A stretch of DNA of 21,663 nucleotides from JBBCJT01 sp037190665 (GTDB taxonomy: Bacteria; Pseudomonadota; Alphaproteobacteria; Acetobacterales; Acetobacteraceae), in contig JBBCJT010000249.1 of the NCBI GenBank assembly GCA_037190665.1, forward strand, positions 1-21,663, read 5' to 3'. Positions 1 to 7,063 of this stretch are shown piece by piece. The notes beneath the pieces were generated by a model. It was not told the DNA's origin. It was given only the letters and a program-made list of their open reading frames with translations, and searched no databases. Made by a program: the position numbers and the translations under genes. Positions within the stretch are counted from its first letter, which is position 1. Each line of letters begins with the position of its first letter.

Positions 1-154
1 ATGATACCTTCCTTCCCGTTACGGCGGCGCGGCAGCCGGTGGGCGCGCCACGCCCGCAGGATGCTTCCCGTCGCTGTCACGCTAAAGCAGAAACGGCGCG
101 CGCGAAACCGTTCAGCGCAGCGAGTATCGCTGCAACTACAATCGTCTAGGGGCC

Positions 155-880
155 TCAGGCGCGATAGGCATCCACCATCGTCGGCGGGCCGTAGATCAGC
201 CGTCGCTGACGTGGCCGGTCGAGCAGGCCGAGCAGCGCCTTCGCGCGTTCCGCGGCGTCCGGCGCCCCGTCGAACACGATCCGCCGCCCCAGCCCCTCCG
301 TCAGGCCGACATAGCCGAGCCAGGCGCGGGTGAAGAGTTCCAGGTCCGCCTCGATCGTCACATCAGGCACGAAGCCTGGATCCTTCATGCACAACTCGAC
401 GTCGGTGGTCCGGAAAACGTACCACCAGCGCTTCACGGCGACCTTCACCCCCGGCACGCCGCTGAAGGCGAAGCAGATGACGAAGCGCTTCGACGGATAG
501 GCCGAGCTCGGGATCTGGGAGCGCACGCTCATCAGCATGAAGGTCGGGTCGATCTCCTCCGGCGTCATGATGCTCTGCGTGTGGCGCTGGCCCCAGATAC
601 TGAGCGCATCCAGCACGTTGCGCAGGTCCTCGCCCGCCGGCGTCAGCGCGTAGACATGGCCGGGGCCGGCCGGCTTGCCGGTGATCGAGACGACGCCGCG
701 CTCCTCCAGTTCCCGCAACCGCTGGGTGAGCAAGGTCTTCGACATCAGCGGCAGCCGGCGGCGCAGATCGTTGAACTGGGCCGGGCCGAAGCAAAGCTCG
801 CGCACGACGAGCGGCGTCCAGCGCTCGGCGAAGAACTCGCAGGTCTTCGCTACCGGGCAGAACTGTCCGTAGCTGGCCAT
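155..880 (-). CDS. HxlR-family winged-helix transcriptional regulator with C-terminal extension
   Basis: The 241-aa product begins with the typical HxlR opening: MASYGQFCPVAKT, then ERWTPLVVREL, FNDLRRRLPLMSKTLLTQRL, and the wing ending in YALTPAGEDL (residues about 5-100). These regulators bind DNA as dimers. The usual HxlR protein is only about 100-130 aa. Here a further ~120 residues (about 115-235) follow, which may be a ligand-binding domain of the SCP2-like type seen in some long HxlR proteins; that fold is inferred, not proven. The ATG at 880 fits the family N-terminus, although no strong Shine-Dalgarno is visible. The gene diverges from the acyl-CoA dehydrogenase-like gene at 996, so it probably controls that gene and itself. 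The effector is unknown. Confidence 0.85.
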   Translation of the reverse strand: MASYGQFCPVAKTCEFFAERWTPLVVRELCFGPAQFNDLRRRLPLMSKTLLTQRLRELEERGVVSITGKPAGPGHVYALTPAGEDLRNVLDALSIWGQRHTQSIMTPEEIDPTFMLMSVRSQIPSSAYPSKRFVICFAFSGVPGVKVAVKRWWYVFRTTDVELCMKDPGFVPDVTIEADLELFTRAWLGYVGLTEGLGRRIVFDGAPDAAERAKALLGLLDRPRQRRLIYGPPTMVDAYRA

Positions 881-882
881 GC

Positions 883-915
883 GGATGATTGATCCCGTTG
901 CCAGTGCGGAATCAA
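883..915. promoter_or_regulatory. Candidate operator in the HxlR/flavoprotein divergent region
   Basis: The 115-bp divergent intergenic region contains an imperfect inverted repeat: TTGATCC at 889-895 and GGAATCAA at 908-915. It overlaps a second small repeat, GGAT-N5-ATCC, at 883-895 just upstream of the regulator's ATG. Symmetric sites next to a divergent regulator gene are common operators. Linking this one to the HxlR protein is inference only. Confidence 0.3.
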
Positions 916-983
916 GTCCATTTTCTGGCCTTGAAGGCGGCCCCTCCGGATCGCCAGCGTGGCGGCATCAACAAGCCCGAAAC

Positions 984-990
984 AAGGAGG
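984..990 (+). promoter_or_regulatory. Strong Shine-Dalgarno deciding the start of the acyl-CoA dehydrogenase-like gene
   Basis: AAGGAGG lies 5 nt before the ATG at 996. The reading frame is open back to 879, but the earlier ATGs have no such site. The start is therefore placed at 996, removing 39 spurious residues. Confidence 0.85.
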
Positions 991-995
991 CAACG

Positions 996-2135
996 ATGCC
1001 GGACAGTCATGCCAGCGCCGTGTCAGCCGCCGACTGGCTGGGGCGCGCGGACGAGATCGGCGCGAGGATCGCCGCCACCGCCGCGCAGCACGACGCCGAG
1101 GAGAGCTTCGTCGAGGACGGCTACCGCGCGCTCCGCGAGGCCGGCTTCATGCGCGCGCTGATCCCCGCGGAGTTCGGCGGCGCGGGGGTGGATTACCGCA
1201 CGATCTGCGCCGTGATCCGCCGGCTCGGCACCTATTGCGGGTCCACGGCGCTCGCCTTCTCGATGCATTGCCATCTGGTCGCCCTGCCGGTCTGGCGCTG
1301 GCGCCATCAGCAGGCGCCGGTCGAGGGGCTGCTGCGGCGCATCGCTGCCGAGAACCTGATCCTGATCTCCACCGGCGGCTCGGACTGGCTGCCCGGGTCC
1401 GGCAAGGCGGTGAAGGTGGACGGCGGCTACCGCGTGACGGGGCGCAAGGTCTTCTGCAGCGGCGCGCCCATGGGCGACATCCTGATCACCGGCGCGGTCG
1501 AGGAGGCGGCCGAGGGCGGGCCGGCCGTGCTGCATTTCGGCGTGCCGTTCTCGGCCGAGGGCGTCCGCCGGCTCGACACGTGGCACGTGATGGGGATGCG
1601 CGGCACCGGCTCGCACGACGTGGCGCTGGAGAACGTGTTCGTCCCCGACGCCGCCATCGTCGCCCGCCGTCCGGCCGGCAAGTGGGGTCCGCTGTTCCAC
1701 GCGCTCTATCCGCTGGCCTTTCCGATCGTCTACTCGGCCTATGTCGGCGTGGCGGAGGGCGCACGGGCCCGGGCGCTGGAGATCGTCCGCACCCGGCCCA
1801 ATCCCAAGGCCGCCATCGTCGCGGCGGGCCGGCTGGAGAACGCATACGCGAAGGCCGGGCTGGCGCTGGAGCGGATGATCACGCTCTACGAGACCGAGCA
1901 GCCCGGACCCGAACGCACCGGCCGCGCCGCCATCGCCCGGACGCTGACGGGCCAGGCGGCGGTGGAGACGGTAGAGCGGGCGATGGAACTGGTCGGCGGG
2001 ATGTCCTTCTACCGCGATACCGGCCTCGAACGCGCCTTCCGCGATGTGCAGGGCGCGCGCTTCCACCCGCTGACGGAGGTGCCGCAGCTCGAACTCGCCG
2101 GCCGGCTGGCGCTGGGTCTCGACATCGACGGGTAG
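996..2135 (+). CDS. Acyl-CoA dehydrogenase-fold flavoprotein
   Basis: The product of 379 aa has the three-part acyl-CoA dehydrogenase layout: an N-terminal helical domain (about 10-115, with ALIPAEFGGAGVDY), a middle beta domain (GYRVTGRKVFCSGAP, then RGTGSHDVALENVFVP) and a C-terminal helical domain. This superfamily uses FAD to oxidise acyl-CoAs, but some members are flavin monooxygenases related to DszC. Near the C-terminus the sequence is SFYRDTGLERAFRDVQ, with Asp where dehydrogenases such as MCAD have the catalytic Glu. The usual YEGT-type tail motif is replaced by RFHPLTEVPQLELAGR. Dehydrogenase activity is thus not assured. The substrate is unknown. It is the only partner of the divergent HxlR regulator and ends 23 bp from a convergent gene. 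Confidence 0.85.
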   Translation: MPDSHASAVSAADWLGRADEIGARIAATAAQHDAEESFVEDGYRALREAGFMRALIPAEFGGAGVDYRTICAVIRRLGTYCGSTALAFSMHCHLVALPVWRWRHQQAPVEGLLRRIAAENLILISTGGSDWLPGSGKAVKVDGGYRVTGRKVFCSGAPMGDILITGAVEEAAEGGPAVLHFGVPFSAEGVRRLDTWHVMGMRGTGSHDVALENVFVPDAAIVARRPAGKWGPLFHALYPLAFPIVYSAYVGVAEGARARALEIVRTRPNPKAAIVAAGRLENAYAKAGLALERMITLYETEQPGPERTGRAAIARTLTGQAAVETVERAMELVGGMSFYRDTGLERAFRDVQGARFHPLTEVPQLELAGRLALGLDIDG

Positions 2136-2140
2136 AAGGG

Positions 2141-2159
2141 GCGGGGCCTTGCGCCCCGC
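2141..2159. terminator. Hairpin between convergent genes (possible bidirectional terminator)
   Basis: GCGGGGC (2141-2147) and GCCCCGC (2153-2159) form a perfect 7-bp GC stem with a 5-nt loop, in the 23-nt gap between the two convergent stop codons. There is no T-run on either side, so classical Rho-independent activity is uncertain. Confidence 0.45.
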
Positions 2160-3610
2160 TACCGTCCCGCGATCCGCGCCCGCGCGGCGGCGAGCGCCGC
2201 GTCCAGCTCCGTCGCGTCGATGCGGTGCCAGTCGGCGGGCGGCGTGGCGCGGGTCGCCGTGTCGCGCAGCACCTCCACCGTCGCGTCGGAGGCATCGCCC
2301 CGGCGGGACGCGATCCGCGCCTCCAGCACGTCCAGCGGCGCCTCCAGCCACAGGCCGACGAAGGGCTGTCCCGCGGCGGCGATGTCGGCGCGCTGGGCCT
2401 CGTCCATGAACATGCCGTCGGCGATCACGGCATGCCCGGCTTCGGCGGCGATGCGAGCCTGGCTCGCGATGGTGCCGAACACCTCCGCCCCGCTGCCGGG
2501 CGCATAGGCGGAGCGCGGCAGCCGGACCTCCGGCGCCACGCCGGCGAGGCGCTTGCGGATCTCGTCCGACCGCAGCACCAGCGCGCCGGGGGCGGCGCCG
2601 AGCAGGGGGGCGAGCAGCCGGGCGAGGGTGGATTTGCCCGTCCCCTGCAATCCGCCGATCGCCACGACCACGGGGGTGGGCGGCGCGAGATAGGTCTCCG
2701 CGGCATCCAGATACGCCGCTTCGCGCGTGACATGGGCGCGCACCATCGCCCGCAGCGACAGCAGCGGCGGCAGCGGCCCGACCAGCCCGGCATCGCCGGT
2801 GCGCGCGATGTAGCGGTTCATCACCCGGTTCGCCGCCGCCCGGTCGACGCGCTGGTCGAGGTCCATCAGCAGGAAGGCGAGGTCGTAGGCGGTGTCGATG
2901 GTCGCCAGCGCCTCGTCGAACTCCAGCGCGTCGAACAGGGTCGGGCGGCTGTTGATGAGGCACAGATTGCCGAGATGCAGGTCGCCGTGGCAGCGGCGCA
3001 CGCGGCCCTCCGCGGCGCGCGCCGCCATGGGCGCGGAGCGGGCGGCGATGGCGGCCGTGCAGGCGGTGTGCCATGCGGCGGCCCGCCCGGCATCCAGCCC
3101 CGCCGCCAGCGCCGAGTCGCGATTGCCGTCGCATACGGCCCGCAGCCGTGCCGCCGGGTCGGGCAGTTCGGCGCGGGGGCGCCGCGCGTGGTCCTCCGCC
3201 ACCGCATCCGCGATCGCGTCCAGCAGCGCGCCATCGGCGAGTCCGCCGGCGGCGGCGACCCGGTCGAGGAAGGCATCCGCCGGCAGCCGCGCCATGCGCA
3301 GCACCCAGTCCACCGGCTCGCCCGGGCCATCCAGCGCCAGCGTCCCGTCGGGGCCGCGCGTCACGGGCAGCACGTCGCGATACAGGCCGGGCGCGGCCGG
3401 CTTGTTCAGCGCCAGCTCGCGCTCGGCCATCGCGTGGCGGGTCGCAGGCTCGGTGAAGTCCAGGAACGGCAGCCGGACCGCCTTCTTGAGCTTCAGCGCG
3501 ACATCATCGCCCAGGAAGATCGCGGAGACATGGGTTTCGACCGGGTCGCAGCCGCCCGTGAGCCGCCGCAGCAGCGCGGCGGTCTCCGCCTGAACGGGCG
3601 GGACGGTCAC
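2159..3610 (-). CDS. Fusion of aminoglycoside phosphotransferase-like kinase and P-loop ATPase/kinase
   Basis: The 483-aa product has two halves. Residues ~1-300 resemble the aminoglycoside phosphotransferase/choline kinase fold: a Lys-rich strand VALKLKKAVRLPFLDF, the catalytic loop HGDLHLGN (208-215) and the metal-binding segment DALEFD. Residues ~312-483 carry a Walker A, GGLQGTGKST (319-328), and resemble P-loop small-molecule kinases. Proteins of this arrangement are widespread in proteobacteria and of unknown substrate; the resistance-like name should not be read as drug resistance. The start is a GTG at 3610, overlapping the pdxH stop by 4 nt (GTGA), which implies translational coupling to pdxH. 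It may phosphorylate a small metabolite, but that is inference. Confidence 0.85.
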   Translation of the reverse strand: MTVPPVQAETAALLRRLTGGCDPVETHVSAIFLGDDVALKLKKAVRLPFLDFTEPATRHAMAERELALNKPAAPGLYRDVLPVTRGPDGTLALDGPGEPVDWVLRMARLPADAFLDRVAAAGGLADGALLDAIADAVAEDHARRPRAELPDPAARLRAVCDGNRDSALAAGLDAGRAAAWHTACTAAIAARSAPMAARAAEGRVRRCHGDLHLGNLCLINSRPTLFDALEFDEALATIDTAYDLAFLLMDLDQRVDRAAANRVMNRYIARTGDAGLVGPLPPLLSLRAMVRAHVTREAAYLDAAETYLAPPTPVVVAIGGLQGTGKSTLARLLAPLLGAAPGALVLRSDEIRKRLAGVAPEVRLPRSAYAPGSGAEVFGTIASQARIAAEAGHAVIADGMFMDEAQRADIAAAGQPFVGLWLEAPLDVLEARIASRRGDASDATVEVLRDTATRATPPADWHRIDATELDAALAAARARIAGR

Positions 3611-4200
3611 GGGAACAGTTTGTGCGTCGTCCAGCCCGCGCCGTCGCGCGTGTAGATGGTGCGGTCATGCAGGCGGAACGGCATGTCCTGCCAGAACTCC
3701 ATCCGCTCGGGCAGGACGCGGTAGCCCGACCAGTAGCCGGGGCGCGGCACCTCCTCGCCCGGGTAGCGCGACTCGACCTCCTTCAGCCGCGCCTCCAGTA
3801 GCGCGCGTTCGGGCAGCGGACGGGATTGCTGCGAGGCCCAGGCGCCGAGGCGGGAGATGCGGTGGCGGGAGGCGAAATAGGCATCCGCCTCCGCCGCGGT
3901 GACATGCTCGACCTTGCCCTCGATGCGGACCTGCCGGTGCAGCTCCTTCCAGTAGAACAGCAGCGCGGCGTTGGGATTGCCGGCCAGTTCCGTGCCCTTG
4001 CGGCTTTCCATGTTGGTGTAGAACACGAAGCCGCGGTCATCCCGCCCCTTCAGCAGCACGATCCGGACCGAGGGCCGCCCGTCCGCCGTGGCGGTGGCGA
4101 GGCTCATGGCGTTGGGGTCGTTGGGTTCGGACTTCGCCGCCTCCGCCATCCAGGTGTCGAACAGTGCGTAGGGGTCGGTGTAGGTCATGGGCTGAACCAT
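3607..4200 (-). CDS. pdxH: Pyridoxamine 5'-phosphate oxidase
   Basis: The enzyme uses FMN and O2 to oxidise pyridoxine/pyridoxamine 5'-phosphate to pyridoxal 5'-phosphate, the last step of vitamin B6 synthesis and salvage. Family signatures are clear: SEPNDPNAMSLATATADGRP, RIVLLKG, FVFYTNMESRKGTEL, ALLFYWKELHRQVRIEG, WASQQSRPLPER, and the C-terminal block WSGYRVLPERMEFWQ with RLHDRTIYTR. The chosen ATG at 4200 (197 aa) has a G-rich Shine-Dalgarno-like run upstream. An ATG at 4188 would give MTYTDPYALF, also family-like. The frame is open to 4293 but that extension looks non-coding. The gene is first in a two-gene run with the kinase fusion and diverges from fabI. Confidence 0.93.
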   Translation of the reverse strand: MVQPMTYTDPYALFDTWMAEAAKSEPNDPNAMSLATATADGRPSVRIVLLKGRDDRGFVFYTNMESRKGTELAGNPNAALLFYWKELHRQVRIEGKVEHVTAAEADAYFASRHRISRLGAWASQQSRPLPERALLEARLKEVESRYPGEEVPRPGYWSGYRVLPERMEFWQDMPFRLHDRTIYTRDGAGWTTHKLFP

Positions 4201-4310
4201 GGCGGGCCCCCCGGAGGCGGACAAGCGCCAGGGCTTGAAGCCTGCCATCCCGTGGGCGACAAGCGTGTCCCGATACCTCGCCCCCGTTTCCACAATTGCT
4301 CGCAGGTTCC

Positions 4311-5159
4311 ATGCCCGACGACGGCACCCCTTCTCCGCTTCCCCTGAAAGGCACGCTGATGGCGGGCCGCCGCGGCGTGATCATGGGGGTGGCCAACAAC
4401 CGCTCCATCGCCTGGGGTATTGCGCAGGCGCTCGCAGCGCAGGGGGCCGAGCTCGCCTTCACCTATCAGGGCGACATGCTGGAAAAGCGCGTCCGCCCGC
4501 TGGCCGAGAGCCTTGGCGCCAAGCTCATGGTTCCCTGCGACGTGGCCGACGAGGCCTCGATCGACGCCGCCTTCGCCACGGTGGGCGAGGCGTGGGACGG
4601 CAAGCTCGATTTCGCCGTCCATGCCATCGGCTACGCGGACAAGCAGTATCTGCGCGGCCGCTACGTGGACACGCCGCGGGAGGCGTTCCTGCAAGCGCTG
4701 GACATCTCCTGCTATTCCTTCACCGCGATCTGCCGCCGCGCGGCGGCGATGATGCCGGACGGCGGATCGCTGCTGACGCTGAGCTACCTCGGCGCGGAGA
4801 GGGTGACGCCGCATTACAACGTGATGGGCGTGGCGAAGGCCGCGCTGGAGGCCTCGGTGCGCTACCTCGCCGAAGACCTTGGCAAGGTGCGGGTGCGGGT
4901 GAACGCGATCAGCGCCGGGCCGATCAAGACGCTCGCCGCCTCCGGCATCGGCGACTTCCATTACATCATGAAGTGGAACCAGTTGAACTCGCCGCTGCGG
5001 CGGACGGTGACGATCGAGGAGGTCGGCGGTTCCGCGCTGTACCTGCTCTCCGATCTCGGCGCCGGCGTGACCGGCGAGGTGCATCACGTCGATGCCGGCT
5101 ACCACGTGGTCGGCATGAAGGCCGAGGACGCGCCGGACATCGCGCTGGAGCGCGACTGA
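4311..5159 (+). CDS. fabI: Enoyl-[acyl-carrier-protein] reductase (NADH), FabI type
   Basis: FabI reduces trans-2-enoyl-ACP in the last step of each fatty-acid elongation cycle, in the cytosol. The 282-aa product shows the FabI nucleotide site GVANNRSIAWGIA, the HAIGYAD stretch, SYLGAERV, and the catalytic Tyr-x6-Lys (Tyr169 and Lys176 in YNVMGVAK). VNAISAGPIKTLAASGI and the C-terminal HHVDAGYHVVGM also match. These separate it from generic short-chain dehydrogenases, where the spacing is Tyr-x3-Lys. The ATG at 4311 is preferred over a TTG at 4296; an internal ATG at 4359 (MAGRRGVIMG), preceded by AAAGG, is a possible alternative. It is followed 16 nt later by the HD-domain gene. Confidence 0.95.
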   Translation: MPDDGTPSPLPLKGTLMAGRRGVIMGVANNRSIAWGIAQALAAQGAELAFTYQGDMLEKRVRPLAESLGAKLMVPCDVADEASIDAAFATVGEAWDGKLDFAVHAIGYADKQYLRGRYVDTPREAFLQALDISCYSFTAICRRAAAMMPDGGSLLTLSYLGAERVTPHYNVMGVAKAALEASVRYLAEDLGKVRVRVNAISAGPIKTLAASGIGDFHYIMKWNQLNSPLRRTVTIEEVGGSALYLLSDLGAGVTGEVHHVDAGYHVVGMKAEDAPDIALERD

Positions 5160-5175
5160 GACACGGACGGTTGCC

Positions 5176-5844
5176 GTGGATGCCGCGCCGGCCGGTTTCG
5201 TCGCCGCGTTCCGCCCGTTTGAGGCTCTTGCCGCCGACCTGATCGCGACCCTGCCGCCATATGACGACGGTTCGCATGACCTGACGCATATCGGCCGCGT
5301 GTGGTCGCTGGTGTGGCAGATCCATGACGGCGAGGGGGGCGATCTGGAGATCCTCGCGGCCGCCACGCTGCTGCATGACGCGGTGGCGGTGCCGAAGAAC
5401 TCGCCGCTGCGCAGCCGCGCGTCCCGCATGGCGGCCGACAATGCCGTCGATGTGCTGACGCGGCTGGCGTGGGCCCCCGCCCGGTGCGAGGCCGTCGCGC
5501 ATGCCGTGGCCGCCCACAGCTTCAGCGCCGGCATCCGGCCTGAGACGCTGGAGGCGCGCATCCTTCAGGATGCGGACCGGCTCGACGGGATCGGCGCGCT
5601 CGGCATCGCGCGGTGCTTCTACACGGCGGGGCGGATGGGTTCGGCGATGTACGATCCGGACGATCCGCGCGCCGAAACCCGGCCGCTCGACGATGCGAGG
5701 TTCGCGCTGGACCATTTCGAGGCGAAGCTGTTCCGCATCGCCGCGACGATGCAGACCGCCACCGGCCAGCGGATTGCGCGCGAGCGGGAGGAGACGATGC
5801 GCGTCTTCGTCGCCCGGTTTCTATCTGAGTTACCCCGCGCGTAG
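5176..5844 (+). CDS. HD-domain metal-dependent phosphohydrolase
   Basis: The 222-aa product has the HD superfamily metal ligands in order: HDLTH (His34/Asp35, His38), LLHDAV (His67-Asp68), AAHSF (His114) and QDADRLD (Asp132/Asp134). It resembles the uncharacterised YedJ-type group (E. coli YedJ is of similar length). Substrates of that group are not established; nucleotides or phosphate esters are likely. The GTG start at 5176 lies 16 nt after fabI, suggesting cotranscription. Its last ~65 bp form the first part of a ~150-bp tandem repeat: decayed copies of the sequence encoding REREETMRVFVARF recur at 5931 and 6079. The gene is convergent with ubiV. Confidence 0.85.
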   Translation: MDAAPAGFVAAFRPFEALAADLIATLPPYDDGSHDLTHIGRVWSLVWQIHDGEGGDLEILAAATLLHDAVAVPKNSPLRSRASRMAADNAVDVLTRLAWAPARCEAVAHAVAAHSFSAGIRPETLEARILQDADRLDGIGALGIARCFYTAGRMGSAMYDPDDPRAETRPLDDARFALDHFEAKLFRIAATMQTATGQRIAREREETMRVFVARFLSELPRA

Positions 5845-5871
5845 GGATTTGTGCGGCCGGCTGTGGAGCCG

Positions 5872-5937
5872 TCATTGCACTGTCACGCATGCCACGCCTG
5901 TCCGTCCGTGCAGGACGCCATTGGAGAAGGGCGCGAG
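5872..5937 (-). pseudogene. Decayed copy of the ubiV 3' end (repeat unit 1)
   Basis: Read on the minus strand this encodes LAPFSNGVLHGRTGVACVTVQ and then TGA, against LAPFSNGFLHGRAGVERVTVQ at the true UbiV C-terminus. It has no start of its own and lies 3' of ubiV. It is best explained as a leftover of tandem duplication. Confidence 0.75.
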
Positions 5938-5972
5938 CGGAAGAAAGCGATGCGCTTGTCGTGCGCTTTTCG
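5931..5972 (+). pseudogene. Decayed copy of the HD-gene 3' end (repeat unit 2)
   Basis: Plus-strand reading gives RERKKAMRLSCAF, against REREETMRVFVARF in the HD-domain protein. The copy is the most diverged of the HD-end copies and has no coding context. Confidence 0.6.
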
Positions 5973-6022
5973 TCCGAGCTTCTCGGCGTGTAGCGTTCTG
6001 CGAACCGGTCGCGCGACGGCGA

Positions 6023-6082
6023 CTGCACTGTCCCGCGTTCCACGCTTGTACATCCATGCGGGAAGCCGTTGGAGAACGGCAC
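6023..6082 (-). pseudogene. Decayed copy of the ubiV 3' end (repeat unit 2)
   Basis: Minus-strand reading gives PFSNGFPHGCTSVERGTVQ. The stop codon is lost here (TCG in its place), so the frame runs on, consistent with decay without selection. The stem GCCGTT-GGAG-AACGGC (6065-6080) of the true ubiV end is retained. Confidence 0.75.
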
Positions 6083-6118
6083 GAGCGGGAGGCGGCGATG
6101 CGCTCCTTCGTCGCCCGC
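6079..6118 (+). pseudogene. Decayed copy of the HD-gene 3' end (repeat unit 3)
   Basis: Plus-strand reading gives HEREAAMRSFVARCPCKLPAG, close to the HD protein's REREETMRVFVARFLSELPRA. It is in a different absolute frame from the intact gene and is not expressed from any evident start. Confidence 0.7.
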
Positions 6119-6172
6119 TGCCCGTGCAAGCTCCCCGCTGGTATGGCTTCTGCGAAACCAGCCGCGCGGCGG

Positions 6173-7063
6173 CTATTGCACCGTCACGCGCTCCACGCCC
6201 GCCCGTCCGTGCAGGAAGCCGTTGGAGAACGGCGCGAGCGGGAACAGCGCGGCAAGCGCCTCCTGTCCGGCCCCAGCCTCCATGCGCCCGTCGATCACAT
6301 CGCGGAACACGCGCGCCACGCTCACCATGTCGCAGCTCTGCGGCGAGAGGCGCAGCGAGGCGACGCCCGAGGTCCGCAGCAGCGGCACATCCCCGATCAG
6401 GCTGGCGCAGCGGTAGGACATCGTCTGCAGCCCGTTCACTGTCAGGAAAGGTTCACGGTCCAGCGTCTCGACCAGCATCCCGTCCGGGTCCTGGTCGCAG
6501 ACGAAGCGGCAGTTGTCCTTGTGTATCCCGTGCACCCGCGCGTGGTAGCAGCGCACCGAGATCGCGAGCGGTACGCGGCCGAAGGCGAAGACTTCCACCG
6601 GCACGCCGCCCGCCGCCGCGATCGTGGCGATGGAGGTCGCGGGCAGTTCCGGCGGCACGCAGATCCCCTGCGCCCCGCGCGCGCCGAGCCACTGGACCGT
6701 CGCCTCGTTGTAGACGTTGATGAACGGGCCGATCAGGTGCGGCCGGCCCGCGAGCGGGCGCAGGGCGGAGACGTCGTTCGCCTCCACGAGGATGGCGTTG
6801 TCGGCGGCGAGTTCGGCGATGGCGCGGCGTTCGCGTTCCAGCGTCACCAGCGCGAGCGAGGCGAAGGCGACCTCCTTGCCGGCCGCGGCGAGGCGTTCGG
6901 CCACCACCGGCAGATGCTCGGCGTAGAAGGGCGTGCGTTTGGAGCACACGACCTCCCCCACCACCACGCGGTCCACGGGCGCCTCGTCCGCGATGCGGAA
7001 GTGGAAGTCGCGCCACGTCTCCGGGCTCCAGTTGAACAGGACAGGGCCGATTGTGAGCTTCAT
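6173..7063 (-). CDS. ubiV: Ubiquinone biosynthesis protein UbiV (peptidase U32-like Fe-S protein)
   Basis: UbiV with UbiU forms a complex that hydroxylates the ubiquinone ring without O2 (established in E. coli). The 296-aa product carries Cys40, Cys172, Cys185 and Cys189. The last three repeat the E. coli 13- and 4-residue spacing (Cys180, 193, 197), and Cys40 matches Cys39, so the 4Fe-4S cluster site is complete. Other matches are LTIGPVLFNW, VVVGEVVCSKR, and GPFINVYNEATVQWL. The ATG at 7063 overlaps the ubiU stop as ATGA. The frame is open further upstream, but that part lies inside ubiU. The final ~60 bp, encoding PFSNGFLHGRAGVERVTVQ, are the source of the downstream decayed repeats. It is the last gene of ubiT-ubiU-ubiV. 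Confidence 0.95.
   Translation of the reverse strand: MKLTIGPVLFNWSPETWRDFHFRIADEAPVDRVVVGEVVCSKRTPFYAEHLPVVAERLAAAGKEVAFASLALVTLERERRAIAELAADNAILVEANDVSALRPLAGRPHLIGPFINVYNEATVQWLGARGAQGICVPPELPATSIATIAAAGGVPVEVFAFGRVPLAISVRCYHARVHGIHKDNCRFVCDQDPDGMLVETLDREPFLTVNGLQTMSYRCASLIGDVPLLRTSGVASLRLSPQSCDMVSVARVFRDVIDGRMEAGAGQEALAALFPLAPFSNGFLHGRAGVERVTVQ

Larger units (their letters stand above)
5778..6243. repeat. Degenerate ~150-bp tandem repeat of a convergent gene junction (three units)
   Basis: Three head-to-tail units occupy 5778-5930 (153 bp), 5931-6078 (148 bp) and 6079-6231 (153 bp). Each begins with GCGCGAGCGG or a one-base variant, continues with sequence like the 3' end of the HD gene, passes a less conserved middle, and ends with sequence like the 3' end of ubiV on the other strand. 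By eye, unit 1 and unit 3 agree at about 34 of 39 positions at the HD end and 48 of 58 at the ubiV end. The 12-mer GCGCGAGCGGGA occurs in the HD gene (5778-5789) and within ubiV (6232-6243), exactly where duplication by slippage or unequal exchange would begin and end. The non-genic part (5845-6172) holds nothing else I can support. Confidence 0.85.

Noticed and set aside
1..333. A 110-codon plus-strand frame at the window start
   Set aside because: Half of it is antisense to the HxlR gene, it has no ribosome site in view, and the residues are Arg/Ser/Pro-rich without a recognisable pattern.
1023..3134. A 703-codon minus-strand frame crossing two genes
   Set aside because: It lies antisense to the acyl-CoA dehydrogenase-like gene and out of frame with the kinase fusion, and its composition is Arg/Ala/Gly-rich with no domain pattern.
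2159..3610. Aminoglycoside resistance gene
   Set aside because: The N-terminal half has the general phosphotransferase fold, but the fusion to a P-loop kinase and coupling to pdxH mark a metabolic protein family of unknown substrate.
4235..4263. Sigma-70-like promoter for fabI (TTGAAG with GACAAG)
   Set aside because: The -10 candidate matches the consensus at only three of six positions, and such matches are common in this composition.
5778..6231. CRISPR array or other short-repeat array
   Set aside because: The period is about 150 bp with only three units, the whole unit is repeated rather than a short repeat with unique spacers, and its ends match the flanking genes.
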